A stretch of DNA of 64,000 bases, from contig OW804095.1 of NCBI GenBank assembly GCA_942159475.1, positions 89,045,740-89,109,739 of the forward strand. Reading direction: 5' to 3'. The notes below the pieces were generated by a model, which made no database searches, was not told where the DNA came from, and saw only the letters and a program-made list of their open reading frames with translations. Shown in pieces: positions 13,591-24,004 of the stretch (its first letter is position 1; every line of letters begins with the position of its first letter). The position numbers and the translations under genes were made by a program. The stretch comes from Sthenelais limicola. Its lineage: Eukaryota; Annelida; Polychaeta; Phyllodocida; Sigalionidae.

Positions 13591-15456
13591 CCATTCTCAC
13601 GAAAATGGTGCAGCCCATCCGAAAAGTGTCAAAATTATATTTTGCTTGATTGATCTGAGAGTTGGTAGGTTTGAAGGTAATATATAGGCGGTACTATATC
13701 TGAATTTGCCATTACATTTGACCATTATTTTTTGTATAGGAGGTAATCAAAGTTTGGTGTAGAAAAGTTGGTGTAAAAACGTCGCCACCCCTATATTTCT
13801 TAGTAATGAACATTTCTCTTATTTAATTTGTATATCATCAATTATTTATGCCTCCATTCTATAACTGACTGTTTTTCTTGATGTAATAGCCAAGAAAAGT
13901 TTTTCTTTCCTGTATAAAAACTTTTCAAATCAGGGACAAAAAAAACCCCCAGAAACTGGATTCCCATATCAATCAGATGAAACATCCTATCATTAACTGT
14001 ATTTTTATTTATTATTCTCAAATCGTTCTATTTTTTCTGTTATAATATGATCAAATATAATCTTTTACCCCTGAGTATGATTAGTTACCGAATTTTTGGT
14101 AAATTATCCACGTTTTAAGGCTTGCAATTTGGGCGACGTTTTTTCTGAGTGAAAAAACGTCGCCCAATCTATGTCATATTTAGTCAATTATATAAAGCTT
14201 ATTTGTTATTTTTGATGTTTTTAATATATTACTGGCCCCATTTTAGACCGTTTTAGCATTATTTTGTATAAATTTGTCATGAATGACAGTATCCACTCAA
14301 GGATGGTGACGTTTTCATGCAGTAGAGACATATATGATGTGTCACAGAAAAATGAGTTACAAATGAAAATAGTTATATTTTTCAAAGTGATTAAATCATC
14401 AGATTTCTTTCTTGGAATATTCTTATTTTTGGGGTGCTTAGTGCTACTGATCGTAGTAATACCTGTACCAAATTTCAGGACAGTGTATTAAATACATGCT
14501 TCAATTTCTAACATCATCCTATGGAGTATATTTAGTTACTTTACCCATTCAGAAATATTGCAAACGTTTTTTCAAACATGAATACATGAAAACGTCAAAC
14601 ATAAAATATGGAAACATTTCTTAGATGTCCTCAATGTTTTCATCATTGGAATACACTTGATCATATCTTTTCAATAATCATGATATCTCAAATTATTTTT
14701 TATATGACTTGTGACTCATTTTCCTGAAACACATCACATGAATCATGAGAAAAAACGTCGCCCAATGAACACAGCCCAGTATTTAAATCAGGAAAGATAT
14801 TTTGAGATTATTTTGTCAAGTAATTCTTGAAGCTTAATCATATTTAAACATTAGGTGGAAAATAATTTAATTTGGCTAATATTTGGAAACCTGGCGACGT
14901 TTTTTCCACTGATTATATACTGATTATCAGGATTTCTGTTGATTGTAAGTAATAAGTATCTTCCAATGGTGGTATATGTGTGTCTCCAAGCCTATAGTTA
15001 TGGAATTAGACTATTTTGAGAAAATTTATTCAATAATTTTAAAAAGCACAGCCATTTTTGTCTGGCGACGTTTTTTCACCCCAATTTAGCCATTTTCTCA
15101 TAGATTGAGTTGAGTGCATAGATTCTGCCAATATATTTAACCTTAATATATCATTTTGTTTGGTTTTCATCCCCTATTCTATGCCATGAATTTTATTCAT
15201 GTATATTAATTCAATTGGATTTTTTTCTATAATAACTAGTATTTAGATAGTGATTATTTGGGTATTTCTCCTGATTTGATAGTACATAATTAATAAAATA
15301 TACATTATAGATATGCAAAAGTATATATCTTATTGAAGCTCATATAAAGACGGATGCATCTGGTCAATTCATTTGTCTTTCAGATCAGAATCGACCAAGT
15401 TATTGACCAATCAATGAAAAAAATGGGGGGTTGCACCACTTTCGTGAGAATGGGCC
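13588..15456. mobile_element. Non-autonomous DNA transposon with terminal inverted repeats, 1.87 kb
   Basis: The ends are 29-base inverted repeats: 13588-13616 starts GGCCCATTCTCACGAAAATG and 15428-15456 is its reverse complement with two mismatches. Both ends abut TA runs. No transposase is visible: the only open frame above 60 codons (14264-14491, plus) has no recognisable domain. The inside is AT-rich except for six copies of GGCGACGTTTTTTC or its reverse complement, two of them forming a perfect hairpin. The structure fits a non-autonomous DNA transposon. The superfamily cannot be assigned because the target duplication merges with the TA microsatellite. Confidence 0.8.
14129..14167. repeat. 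Perfect 17-bp hairpin inside the TIR element
   Basis: GGGCGACGTTTTTTC at 14131-14145 is followed by a five-base loop and its exact reverse complement at 14151-14165. Two more base pairs extend the stem on each side. Four further single copies of the half motif lie at 13775-13786, 14749-14763, 14893-14906 and 15064-15077 (reverse, reverse, forward, forward). Confidence 0.95.
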
Positions 15457-18400
15457 ATATATATATATATATATATAAGATTTTTACAAAGACCTCCTTA
15501 TTAAAATGAAATGAATTCGTCTATGTTTTCGTTATTCGTCTATGAATTCGTCTATTACAAAGATAGAGTTATCAAGTTGCGAGCACTTGACTGGTTTTAA
15601 AATAAAGGAAATAATGATTAATTAAAGTTTTAAAATTACACCGAATATCTATCACAACGTACTCGTACAAAAAATCCTATTTTAGACCAATTATTATTTC
15701 TATCAAACATTTTTTCAAAATGTATGTTTCCAATTTTGAACTTAACACATAATATATTACTTGAATAGACTGCTGGAGATAGAAGTCTAATGATATCAGT
15801 GTATGAAGTGATGCGCAAAGGGTTTAATGTGGTTAACGAGATTTTATTCTGAGACAAATATAAAAGCGCCTAAATCTATATGATGTACAGAATAAAAAGC
15901 CAGTCGTCGGAAATATCAGAAGAGTTTCTTTTTCGCGGTCGATCAGAGTATTGTTCCACAACTATGAACCAGTTCTTTCCACTCCCCTGCACAAAGACGG
16001 ATCCGGAGCGCTTCCTCAGAAAACATTGTCTACCATGAAGAATCGCGTGTTTATCATGGCTCATTGGGCTTGGGATGCTCGTCCGATCCCAGAGGACCTT
16101 CCGTCTCTAGCAATACAAGTTCATTGCCTTTCTAACAGAAGAAATGTAGAATATAAAAATAAATTACATGTTTGGCAATTTACAATTGAACAACGTTGGG
16201 TTTGGAGGAAACCTTTCGATGGGCTTACAAATAGAATCGGTGTGATGTTTCGAGGGATATTATATTTCTTTTGGTGATATAGGGATTGGTATAGGATAGG
16301 ATTAGTTGCGATATCACTGGCAAGCAGGCTTAAATTAGTACCTGGTGCTCTAAACAGAATTCTTTATGAACTCCCTGCTAAAGTTCATTGTACGAGCGAT
16401 GCGTGACCCATTCTTTATTGCTGAATGAAAATAGCCTCTAAGAAAGATCAATGCAGTTATGCTCCCCATGCTAGTACGATGCACCTGCTTCTGCTATACA
16501 GAATCGTTTGCCATCAAAATATATTACACACCTCAATATTATTAGTTTATAATGTTATAACATGTTTGAATGCAAAGTAATATAATTCCTTATCATTCAT
16601 TATCAACAAGTAAATATGACATTTTTATATTCTTTGTATCAGAATGAACCGAGAATGTTGTATACTGCATATATAATGCTTGGCCGATTAAACACAACTT
16701 AAAACAAATTAACCATCGGACAAATGCCTTTGTCCCTATAATTGCCTCAAGCCTTCGATTTGAGCATTTGGAAGGAATATGTATCATGGTTGTCAAGAAA
16801 AGCCAAATACCGACCTTCATCTGTAAATGCATCTTTGAATGATCTAACCGTGAAATTCATGTTTGTACAATCAAAAATCTTCCCGTCAAACCGACGCTCC
16901 AGAATTGTATTTTTCGCCTCTCAGTTCCGCTATACCGAAGTGTGTTATTCATTATGTATGTAGCGACATACAACACATTGAAAGAAATTGCCCTCCTGTG
17001 CCTGCTTCCGACAATAAAGGAGACAGCAAAATTCAAATGGATTCCTCTGTAACAGGTGGCCAAGTCTTAGACAAATATATATGAGCCCCATCTGTTTTAT
17101 TGGAAGCTGGGTGATCTCTGAGCAACGAGACCGGTGCAAACGAGTAATCCCTCCGGAATGCATTCAGATTAGTGCCAATACACCACATGGATTAGAAGTT
17201 GGATGCCGTCTATATCATATAGGCTCAGTGCACTTTCATTAAGTGGAATAAGGACATGGAGAACATAAATTGTTTCTCTAGGTCTAGGTCCCTAAGGAAA
17301 ATGAGTGGTGATGTATGGCTTTATTTTATATAAAAGAATAAGCAGATAATATAATAAATGGTTGTGTATCATGAACAATTTTGTTGTAGCTTTCATTGCA
17401 TTGAGAGTTGTTTCCCTGCATGACTTGGAATTTAATCAGGAGAATAGCATCATATATAACGGAGCACACTCCCTTCAAGCTGTATGAGAGACATAGTTTG
17501 CTTAGGACACACCAGATGGCGCTAAAGTCGAAGAGGGACCTGACGATGACGCCTCCCTCAATAGAACTACACCATGCTATCTCACCCCAGCCTAAATACC
17601 TTGACAGTATCTACAGGTGTGTTATTCCTCCCCTAAGATAAGAAAGTTGGGAACGGACATCAGGTTATGATTCTCTGTTGGTTCATGTTGCATAGGTATA
17701 ATGCTATATGTATTAGGGGTAGGTACGAACTATCCCCAGGCTAGAACCCTACCTCTACTTGATCCTATCCTCGAGGGCCAAATGTCTCGTTTCCTTTAAT
17801 GTCCTCAGATGAATCATACCGTGTAGACACGCAATGCAATTGCTAAGGATCAGCCATTTTGCCGTATATAACAAACGCGATCCAAATCACTTCCAACTGA
17901 GCGGTAATTACGTTCATCTGGTACTTGCCATCCAGTTATGGATAACTTGATGTCTTGATCAAAAGGAAATACCACATGTACAGGTCCTCGATTAGGAGCG
18001 ATTGTTTTTATTGGTTTTGCAACAGCATACGTGCATGTATTATTGAATATCTCCTGCTGTTATGACTAATAAACTTTGTTTCTCTTTAAACGTAACATCG
18101 GTAGTTCATATCACGTATGCTTTAACATCAGGGAGGGTGGTGAATATTATTTTTTAACTGAATACTTTCCCTATTGATAGAAGCTTCTCATAATGCTTCA
18201 ACTTTGACATTCCATGAGATGGGTTTAGACCTCTTTACTTGCATAGTTAAATAGAACCCGCCATTCAACCCAAAGTTCAATTCTGTGCTTAAATCTTATG
18301 TTAAGGTATCAATTAATTAAACCTAGGAATACCTGTACTTAACAAATATAATCTACTCGTTTTTCGGATGCAATTTTAGTATTATGAAAAGAAAATGTAT

Positions 18401-18947
18401 CAAAGAATGGGGAATGTAATTGCATATATACATCTTCAAAGGTGCAATGTCGGGGCCTTTAAGTGCAGTTTCGTGCTTGTTCATTGCTATACCCGATCCA
18501 CTATAATCTCATGGGTACGATATAGGCCTACTTTGGACTGTTAGAGCACCCTGCATGGCAGAATTATTGGCAAGCCTTCACCAGGGCACTCCTCTCATGA
18601 TTCCTACTATACTGTCAATATAGCAATCCATTTCTTTCATCATACTTAGAGCCACATTGTTTGTTACTACACTGTCCTAAAAAAGTGTAGAACTATGACG
18701 GCGCACCTTAAAAATAAGTGTAATTGGCTTTGGCTTTGGGCCACCCTCACATTGGGTAGATATACAGTGCAGCGCCGTAGATTAGCGCCCATGTGGGAAA
18801 GATTGTGTAGCTTTTGTCTTAGCCAATGGCTATATATAGCACTAGATATAACAAAGCATGAAGGTGTGGAAATGAATACACATTTCATTGTAGCTCTACA
18901 CATCACATATATTATATGATGCAGAATTAAGCCTTGGATTTCATCCA
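15457..18947. other. Non-coding stretch
   Basis: Begins with an AT microsatellite to about 15477. Short open frames such as 15951-16277 (plus) have no recognisable content. A local repetition of GAATTCGTCTAT occurs near 15510-15555. Nothing else is supported. Confidence 0.5.
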
Positions 18948-19035
18948 GCCGTTGTAGTGTAGTGGTTAGCACACTGGCCAACAGAACAGGCATTGGGGGC
19001 TGGAATCTAGCTCTGGCCTTACAGCTTTTTTTTCA
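18948..19035 (+). repeat. tRNA-like head, probable SINE or tRNA pseudogene
   Basis: The A-box-like TAGTGTAGTGG at 18955-18965 is followed by GTTAGCAC, as in a D-arm. A degraded B-box-like GGCTGGAATCT lies 43 bases downstream (18998-19008), the spacing expected in a tRNA. A T8 run after 19026 could terminate Pol III. The acceptor and T stems do not pair well, so this is a diverged copy rather than a working tRNA gene. Confidence 0.4.
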
Positions 19036-19456
19036 TACTCTTGTAGCGGGATCTGAGCTACGCTACCATGAATTACACCTCACAAATTATGGCAGCATGC
19101 TTTACGGGACAAATGTAGATTTACGGCAGGGTGAATTACGCATTTGAAACATGTGCTGCCCGTCCTGCGCCATAATGTTACTTGCGCAACGAGTACAGTG
19201 TACACACTCCCTTAGTTTGTAAGTTCACTTTTTTTTTCTTTTTTTTTATTTCATTTTCAGGCCAATACTTGTTCTATAATGGGTGAAACTTCGTTTTACG
19301 CCATGATAGGTATGCATATCCTCCAAAACATGGCCAGATTAGCCCATGGCATATGCATGCATAGATTTCACTAGCGAAATCCACTTTTCGAATGCAGCCA
19401 ATTTACTCTGCTATTTTGTTTGGTTATGTTAATCTAGCTGCGCCAATCAATGACGC

Positions 19457-19524
19457 TCATTTCATGACGCAACGTTGTAGGCGCTTGTTTTTGCCGAGTC
19501 AGAGGGTTGCGAGACATGAAATGA
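19457..19524. repeat. Short inverted repeat
   Basis: TCATTTCATGACGCAAC at 19457-19473 pairs imperfectly with GTTGCGAGACATGAAATGA at 19506-19524, leaving a GC-rich loop. It lies just upstream of the larger palindrome at 19589 and may belong to the same foldback element. Confidence 0.7.
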
Positions 19525-19588
19525 AGGTAAATAATGATTAAATAAGGCTGAAATATATATATCATGGCATAAAAATAGAACCCAACTC

Positions 19589-19710
19589 GAGATGGATATA
19601 GGATGATGCATTCACAAAACACTTGTGCGTTATTTTTCCGTTTTTCCCTCGGAAAAAACGAAAAAACAATGCACTTGTGTTTTGTGAATACGTCATCCTA
19701 TATCCATCTC
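19589..19710. repeat. Large foldback palindrome of about 120 bp
   Basis: The left arm starts GAGATGGATATAGGATGA and the right arm ends with its reverse complement. Arms of about 60 bases pair with few mismatches around a centre near 19649 (TTTTTCC CTC GGAAAAA). This resembles a foldback or MITE-type element. No coding content. Confidence 0.85.
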
Positions 19711-22700
19711 TCATTGAGTTATATCTTAATATGCAGTATATTTGCGTGACCCAGCCTGGTGGGACGTAGCGTTTTGCTTGCTCGAGGGCAATAACATTAA
19801 CAACGGGACCTTGCATCACCTTATATCCCGATATTTAGCACAACATTCACAGCAACACCACCGCTATCTTTTCAGATGATTCTGACAAAAAGGTAGTGGC
19901 CCTCTCAAATAAAGTTCATCCAGTCCATGCCCTGCTTATTTATCGTTTTATTGGTTTACATATTGTGATATTCTTATTCTAAGTTATAAGACATTCATTA
20001 GAGTGATACTCTTAAATGAAATCTGTAGCCATGAAATAAATCGTAAATATAAAGGTGGTTTCTAATGTTATTCTCATTGTAAATACGAATTTTCTAATCT
20101 AAATGATATTAGATTTAAACGTTTATTTCTTCACCAACTTTACAGTAGGCAAATGTAGGAATTGGGAGATCACCCGATCTCAGCCTTCCTCGGGTTGGAG
20201 CCTCTGGAAACTCTATTGATAGGCCAAGTTTTCTTGTTAGAGTTAAGGCTAATGGTTAATCTTGTTTAATTCCTACAGATCAATACAGTCCAACTTATGT
20301 AACATCAACATAATAGCCTACATATTCATAACAATCATTCTTCTCAGAATCATGGCTAATTTCGGTTGCATGCTTTTAAGCATCGTATAAACCCTCGAGG
20401 TGATATGATAATAGCTTCTATATTACCTGTTCTCACATTGCTTTTATGTCAAGTCAATGAACCATGGGCGCTTCCCACGCCCCTGTTATAGATATTACAC
20501 TGTATGTGAGGCGGTCTTATCCATTGTTATGGAGGCTTAGTGGCTGGGAATAATGATCTCTGCGGTATGATGCCATAACAATTGGTCTAATTAATGCACT
20601 CTTGTAAAGGGAATAATCATGGAAGCAGGGATGAGTGGATCGTTATGTAACTGAGTACACAGGTTGCCATTGGGGGGGGGGGGATCATCACCATGTATCC
20701 AGCATTTAAATGTTGATCAACTGGTTGCTATATGTCTGTGTACTGTTTGAGGCTATCTCTGGTTATGCTTGATTTACTCATTCTCAGGAAAAGATACTAT
20801 GATTTCCACATAGCGCTGAATGTACAGGATTTTATTCTGTAATAATACATTATATTTGGACTGTCACTCGTTTAGAGTGTTTTTTGTTGTGCCCTGATTT
20901 CATTAAGTAGGTTGGGTTATAATGGATCTTCTGTACTAGAGTGTTCAATTATGATGAGACGTTTTAGAAAAAATATTATATTGTGCAAGTAAATGATAGA
21001 AAGTTTAGTTTATAAGGGATGACTGACATGAAGGTATGTGATGGCATGTAATCTATACAATGCTTTAGCATATATATATAAGATGTGAGAATATGGTTTA
21101 CTCAGGTTTCCTATTGTTACCTTCCTTAAATTTGACATATATTTTTATACCTGAATAGTACTTTAATTACAGAGAGACGGGTGGTATTATAAGGGAAGGG
21201 GAAATAGGGTTAGAGAGCCTATCCTTTGTCGCTACAACGGAGGAACATGTTGTCGGGCACCATAGTTTGGGTGCATCCATGATGGCAACACGCACATGCT
21301 TAATAACTATTGACATTTTGACTTTTTCTCCTGTCAGAACGAAGACACTTTTGCCTGTTCGTACAGGGGAAGGCCCGGACTGGGAACGTTGCATCTCGTT
21401 CCCATGGCCTTGCTTATTGTCATTCGACGCTGTTTGAAGAGAAATCCCAAGATTGGCTCTCGTTCACATGCAGTAATGTCACGACAGACAAAAACTTTTA
21501 AGCTTGAATCGCGTTAGACTCTCTAATATTGAGTTACTAATGGCTCTGAGATTGCCAAGATCGACTTGTCTATATATACACATATGAACTTCAGGGTAAA
21601 AGGAACTTTATGCCCAAAGGTTCCAGACCACTTTCTAGTAGCAAATAAACAATATAAACGTCTCAGATCTATGATGACTGGGAAATGTGTAATCAGTAAT
21701 TGGGGATAAAGGCCCGAACCAACTACTGACTCCCGAATGTTGCTTTCTTGAAACGGAAATAAATGAGAATACAGGGATGCGCTGTGATATCATGATTACT
21801 CTCCGTAGCGACGCCTATAGGGGGTTAATATAATCTACGGATGGAGTAGAAATACCCTTTGCAAAATAGTCCTTGGTGTAAAAAGCTCTCTAGCCTGGTG
21901 GGAGAATGCGCGTCTGTAATTGAAAGTAAATGAACTCCTCGTCCCTTGCTATAACTAATATCTGAATTAGATCGAATCAGGTTGAAGGAATGGACGCCAC
22001 CGAAATATCCTGATGAATTAGAGATAGCCGGATACAGAGAGGAATTATTGGATTCGCTAGCAGTTTGAAAATGGAGATCCCGGAGTGAAGACAATTAGTT
22101 TGAAAGAAAGACAAGTTCACCTTGTGGTGGCTGATGGGCGTTATCGTAACAAGATTAGATTAGTCCCAATGTATAGAAAGAAGTGATTCTTCACCACTTC
22201 CAGAACTGTTAAACTTTATAATACTATTGATTATTGATCCCTATACTTGCACATACATGGTCATATTAAACTCACTCTATATCCATGCTCTCGTAGTTAC
22301 TCACCATGTATTCACATCTAATGTACATATTCAACAGGTCTACATCAAAACTTATATCATTCAGACACTGATTGATGAACGGTTGTTGGATAGAATAAGA
22401 TGTACAATGTAATAATTCGGAGATCGTCTTGGAAGAGATTCCAACAAAAATATGTGTTCAGTCCCCTCTTACGAGGACGTTTTAAGTTGGAAGGAGTCAA
22501 ATTTCTAATAACTCTCTACTGATAATGAATGACCAGTTGCATCTGTTCCTAAATAATAAGGCTTATTTACAAGTGAGTACACTTCTAGATATTAAGTACA
22601 CTTTTAGGCTATTTTTTCAGTGGGGAAAATATCCCAGATTTGGACGAGAGTCACGAATTTACAGATCTGATAAAATAATGATATAATGTATAAAAAAAAC

Positions 22701-22722
22701 AAAAAAAACATAAAAGATATAA
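19711..22722. other. Non-coding stretch upstream of the first retrotransposon
   Basis: No supported gene. A 10-base G run lies near 20675-20684. A Ser-rich minus-strand open frame at 21825-22094 has no recognisable domain and no clear splice sites. Confidence 0.5.
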
Positions 22723-22918
22723 TTATGGAATATATTTAATGTATTAAATATGGGTATAACTGCAGCAGTCTCGAGCCACCATGCCTTTCGGCCACCGTAC
22801 TGTCTCTTGGTTACCAATGTTGTTTGTATTGTTGCTACGCTTGTTCCCGGCAGTTGGGTTTGAATGAATCAGTTTGTGAGCGATCGAGCAAGGAACAGGT
22901 TCAGAAAATTATTTTTTC
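22723..22918 (+). repeat. A1 terminal repeat of element 1
   Basis: Identical to A2. It holds a TATA-like TATATTTAAT at 22731 and a 28-codon upstream reading frame (22781-22867) whose start sits in a perfect GCCACCATG context and whose product is strongly hydrophobic. It is the probable promoter and leader region of the element. Which transcription start is used is not known. Confidence 0.95.
22781..22867 (+). CDS. Short upstream ORF in the A1 leader of element 1
   Basis: Twenty-eight codons starting at ATG 22781 in a perfect Kozak context and ending TGA 22865-22867, 91 bases before the gag ATG. The product is hydrophobic (PMLFVLLLRLFPAVG) and looks like a signal peptide or membrane segment. 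It could act as a uORF that lowers gag translation or could be meaningless. The same sequence is repeated in A2. Function is not known. Confidence 0.3.
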   Translation: MPFGHRTVSWLPMLFVLLLRLFPAVGFE

Positions 22919-22958
22919 GGACATCGCGGCCGTAAATGGAAAAAAAAATCGTGTATTA

Positions 22959-23993
22959 ATGTCGCAGATTAACTGTTCATACTGCTCTAAACTACATAAT
23001 CGCCCAAGTTGTTGGGTTGAAGTCAATCGTCGTGCTAAACTGGAAAGATTGTCTGCTGCCGCTAGTTCGACTGATTCTTCTAAGATGAACGCGGCCAAGG
23101 TTGCGGAGCTCGTGGGTATCGCGATCGACAAGTTGCCAAGTCCTGATTCCCAGGATTACCTAGATCTAGTGGAGAAAGCCATCGATATTGCAAGTACACA
23201 ATCTGATAAGAAAAATGACTTACTTCAGAAGATTGCCGATGCGGAGAAAGAGCTGTCACGTTTGACGCTATCCAATAGACCAACAAACATAGCCGGAAAG
23301 GCCGGTGACTCTACTGACAGTCGGCCTAACCCCGGTCCTTGGCAGCACCCAGATCTGAGTAAGTTGCGCCCGGAATTCTACATTGAACATTTGGGCTCTC
23401 ATGAGGAAATGTCGTATAGAGATCTGATGTACGGTGGTATCTGTGTATTGAATAGCCTGGTGGAAGCGAATGTTTCTGCTGGTGTCATTAAGGGCTATTT
23501 GAACCACCTCCAATTCATCTCGTACAAAGGACATCGCAATGTGTTTGTGGATCATGCCTTAGTTGCATATGAACACTCTACCACTACGCGAGTTCTTCAA
23601 GGAAAGATTTCGAATTGGCCCTGTGTCGACGGGTTATCTGAGTCGATGTATCTTAGTGCGGATAACACTACAGCTATTCGGGATTTGATGGCTAAACGAG
23701 ACAGGTATCCTCGTAATTCTTCGTCTCACTTCAAATCAGAATCAAACCGGAAGTTGATCGAAGAAAAGGGTCCCATGTACGACTTCTCCAAATGGGTAAA
23801 AGGCGCCTGTTGGAGATGGAATAATGATCGTTCTTGTGAGAATTGTCCATTTCAACATGGTTTCTGTGGCCTGTGTAAAGGTAGTCACAAAGCCAATACG
23901 TGCAAGATTCATCTAGATTGGGTAAAACAACATGGCAGTTTTGCGACATCAGCTGGCGCTACGAGCCCACCTCCAACCGGAAGTGGCCAGTGA
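22959..23993 (+). CDS. Gag-like zinc-finger protein of element 1
   Basis: A 344-residue protein, likely the nucleic-acid-binding structural protein of the retrotransposon particle. The ATG at 22959 was chosen because the next upstream codons lack an ATG and because element 2's protein also starts just before a Cys-rich finger. An N-terminal CX2CX3HX4C finger is at C6, C9, H13 and C18. Near the C-terminus there is a CCCH-like cluster (C284, C293, C296, H300), directly followed by a zinc knuckle (C303, C306, H310, C315). A Lys-Glu-rich helical middle (about residues 40-120) may multimerise. It ends in a Pro-Ser-Gly tail and TGA at 23991-23993. The same frame then stays open through the reverse transcriptase gene. 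Confidence 0.8.
   Translation: MSQINCSYCSKLHNRPSCWVEVNRRAKLERLSAAASSTDSSKMNAAKVAELVGIAIDKLPSPDSQDYLDLVEKAIDIASTQSDKKNDLLQKIADAEKELSRLTLSNRPTNIAGKAGDSTDSRPNPGPWQHPDLSKLRPEFYIEHLGSHEEMSYRDLMYGGICVLNSLVEANVSAGVIKGYLNHLQFISYKGHRNVFVDHALVAYEHSTTTRVLQGKISNWPCVDGLSESMYLSADNTTAIRDLMAKRDRYPRNSSSHFKSESNRKLIEEKGPMYDFSKWVKGACWRWNNDRSCENCPFQHGFCGLCKGSHKANTCKIHLDWVKQHGSFATSAGATSPPPTGSGQ
23991..23993 (+). other. Single in-frame stop (TGA) between gag and pol of element 1
   Basis: Gag and pol are in the same frame and this TGA is the only stop between 22959 and 25655. The context is CAG TGA CAA. A C after UGA is known to favour readthrough. The first in-frame ATG of pol lies more than 100 codons downstream, close to the conserved RT core, so readthrough is a plausible way to make pol. 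Confidence 0.75.
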
Positions 23994-24004
23994 CAAGATG
24001 GCGG
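23994..24004 (+). promoter_or_regulatory. CAAGATGGCGG, YY1-like motif at the gag-pol border, element 1
   Basis: CAAGATGGCGG matches the YY1 core (AANATGGCGGC). The ATG in it is out of frame with pol. Element 2 carries the same 11 bases near the start of its pol gene. Confidence 0.45.

Noticed and set aside
14264..14491. 75-codon frame as a transposase of the TIR element
   Set aside because: Too short, hydrophobic, without DDE or zinc-finger residues.
12621..22700. Possible T1-domain exon of the Kv gene on the minus strand
   Set aside because: No FFDRHP-like or WGI-like motif seen in any minus-strand frame; the exon is probably outside or farther away.
23991..23993. Gag-pol stop of element 1 as a sequencing error or decay mutation
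   Set aside because: The same single-stop layout occurs independently in element 2, and element 1 has identical repeats and no other stop; still not excluded without other copies.
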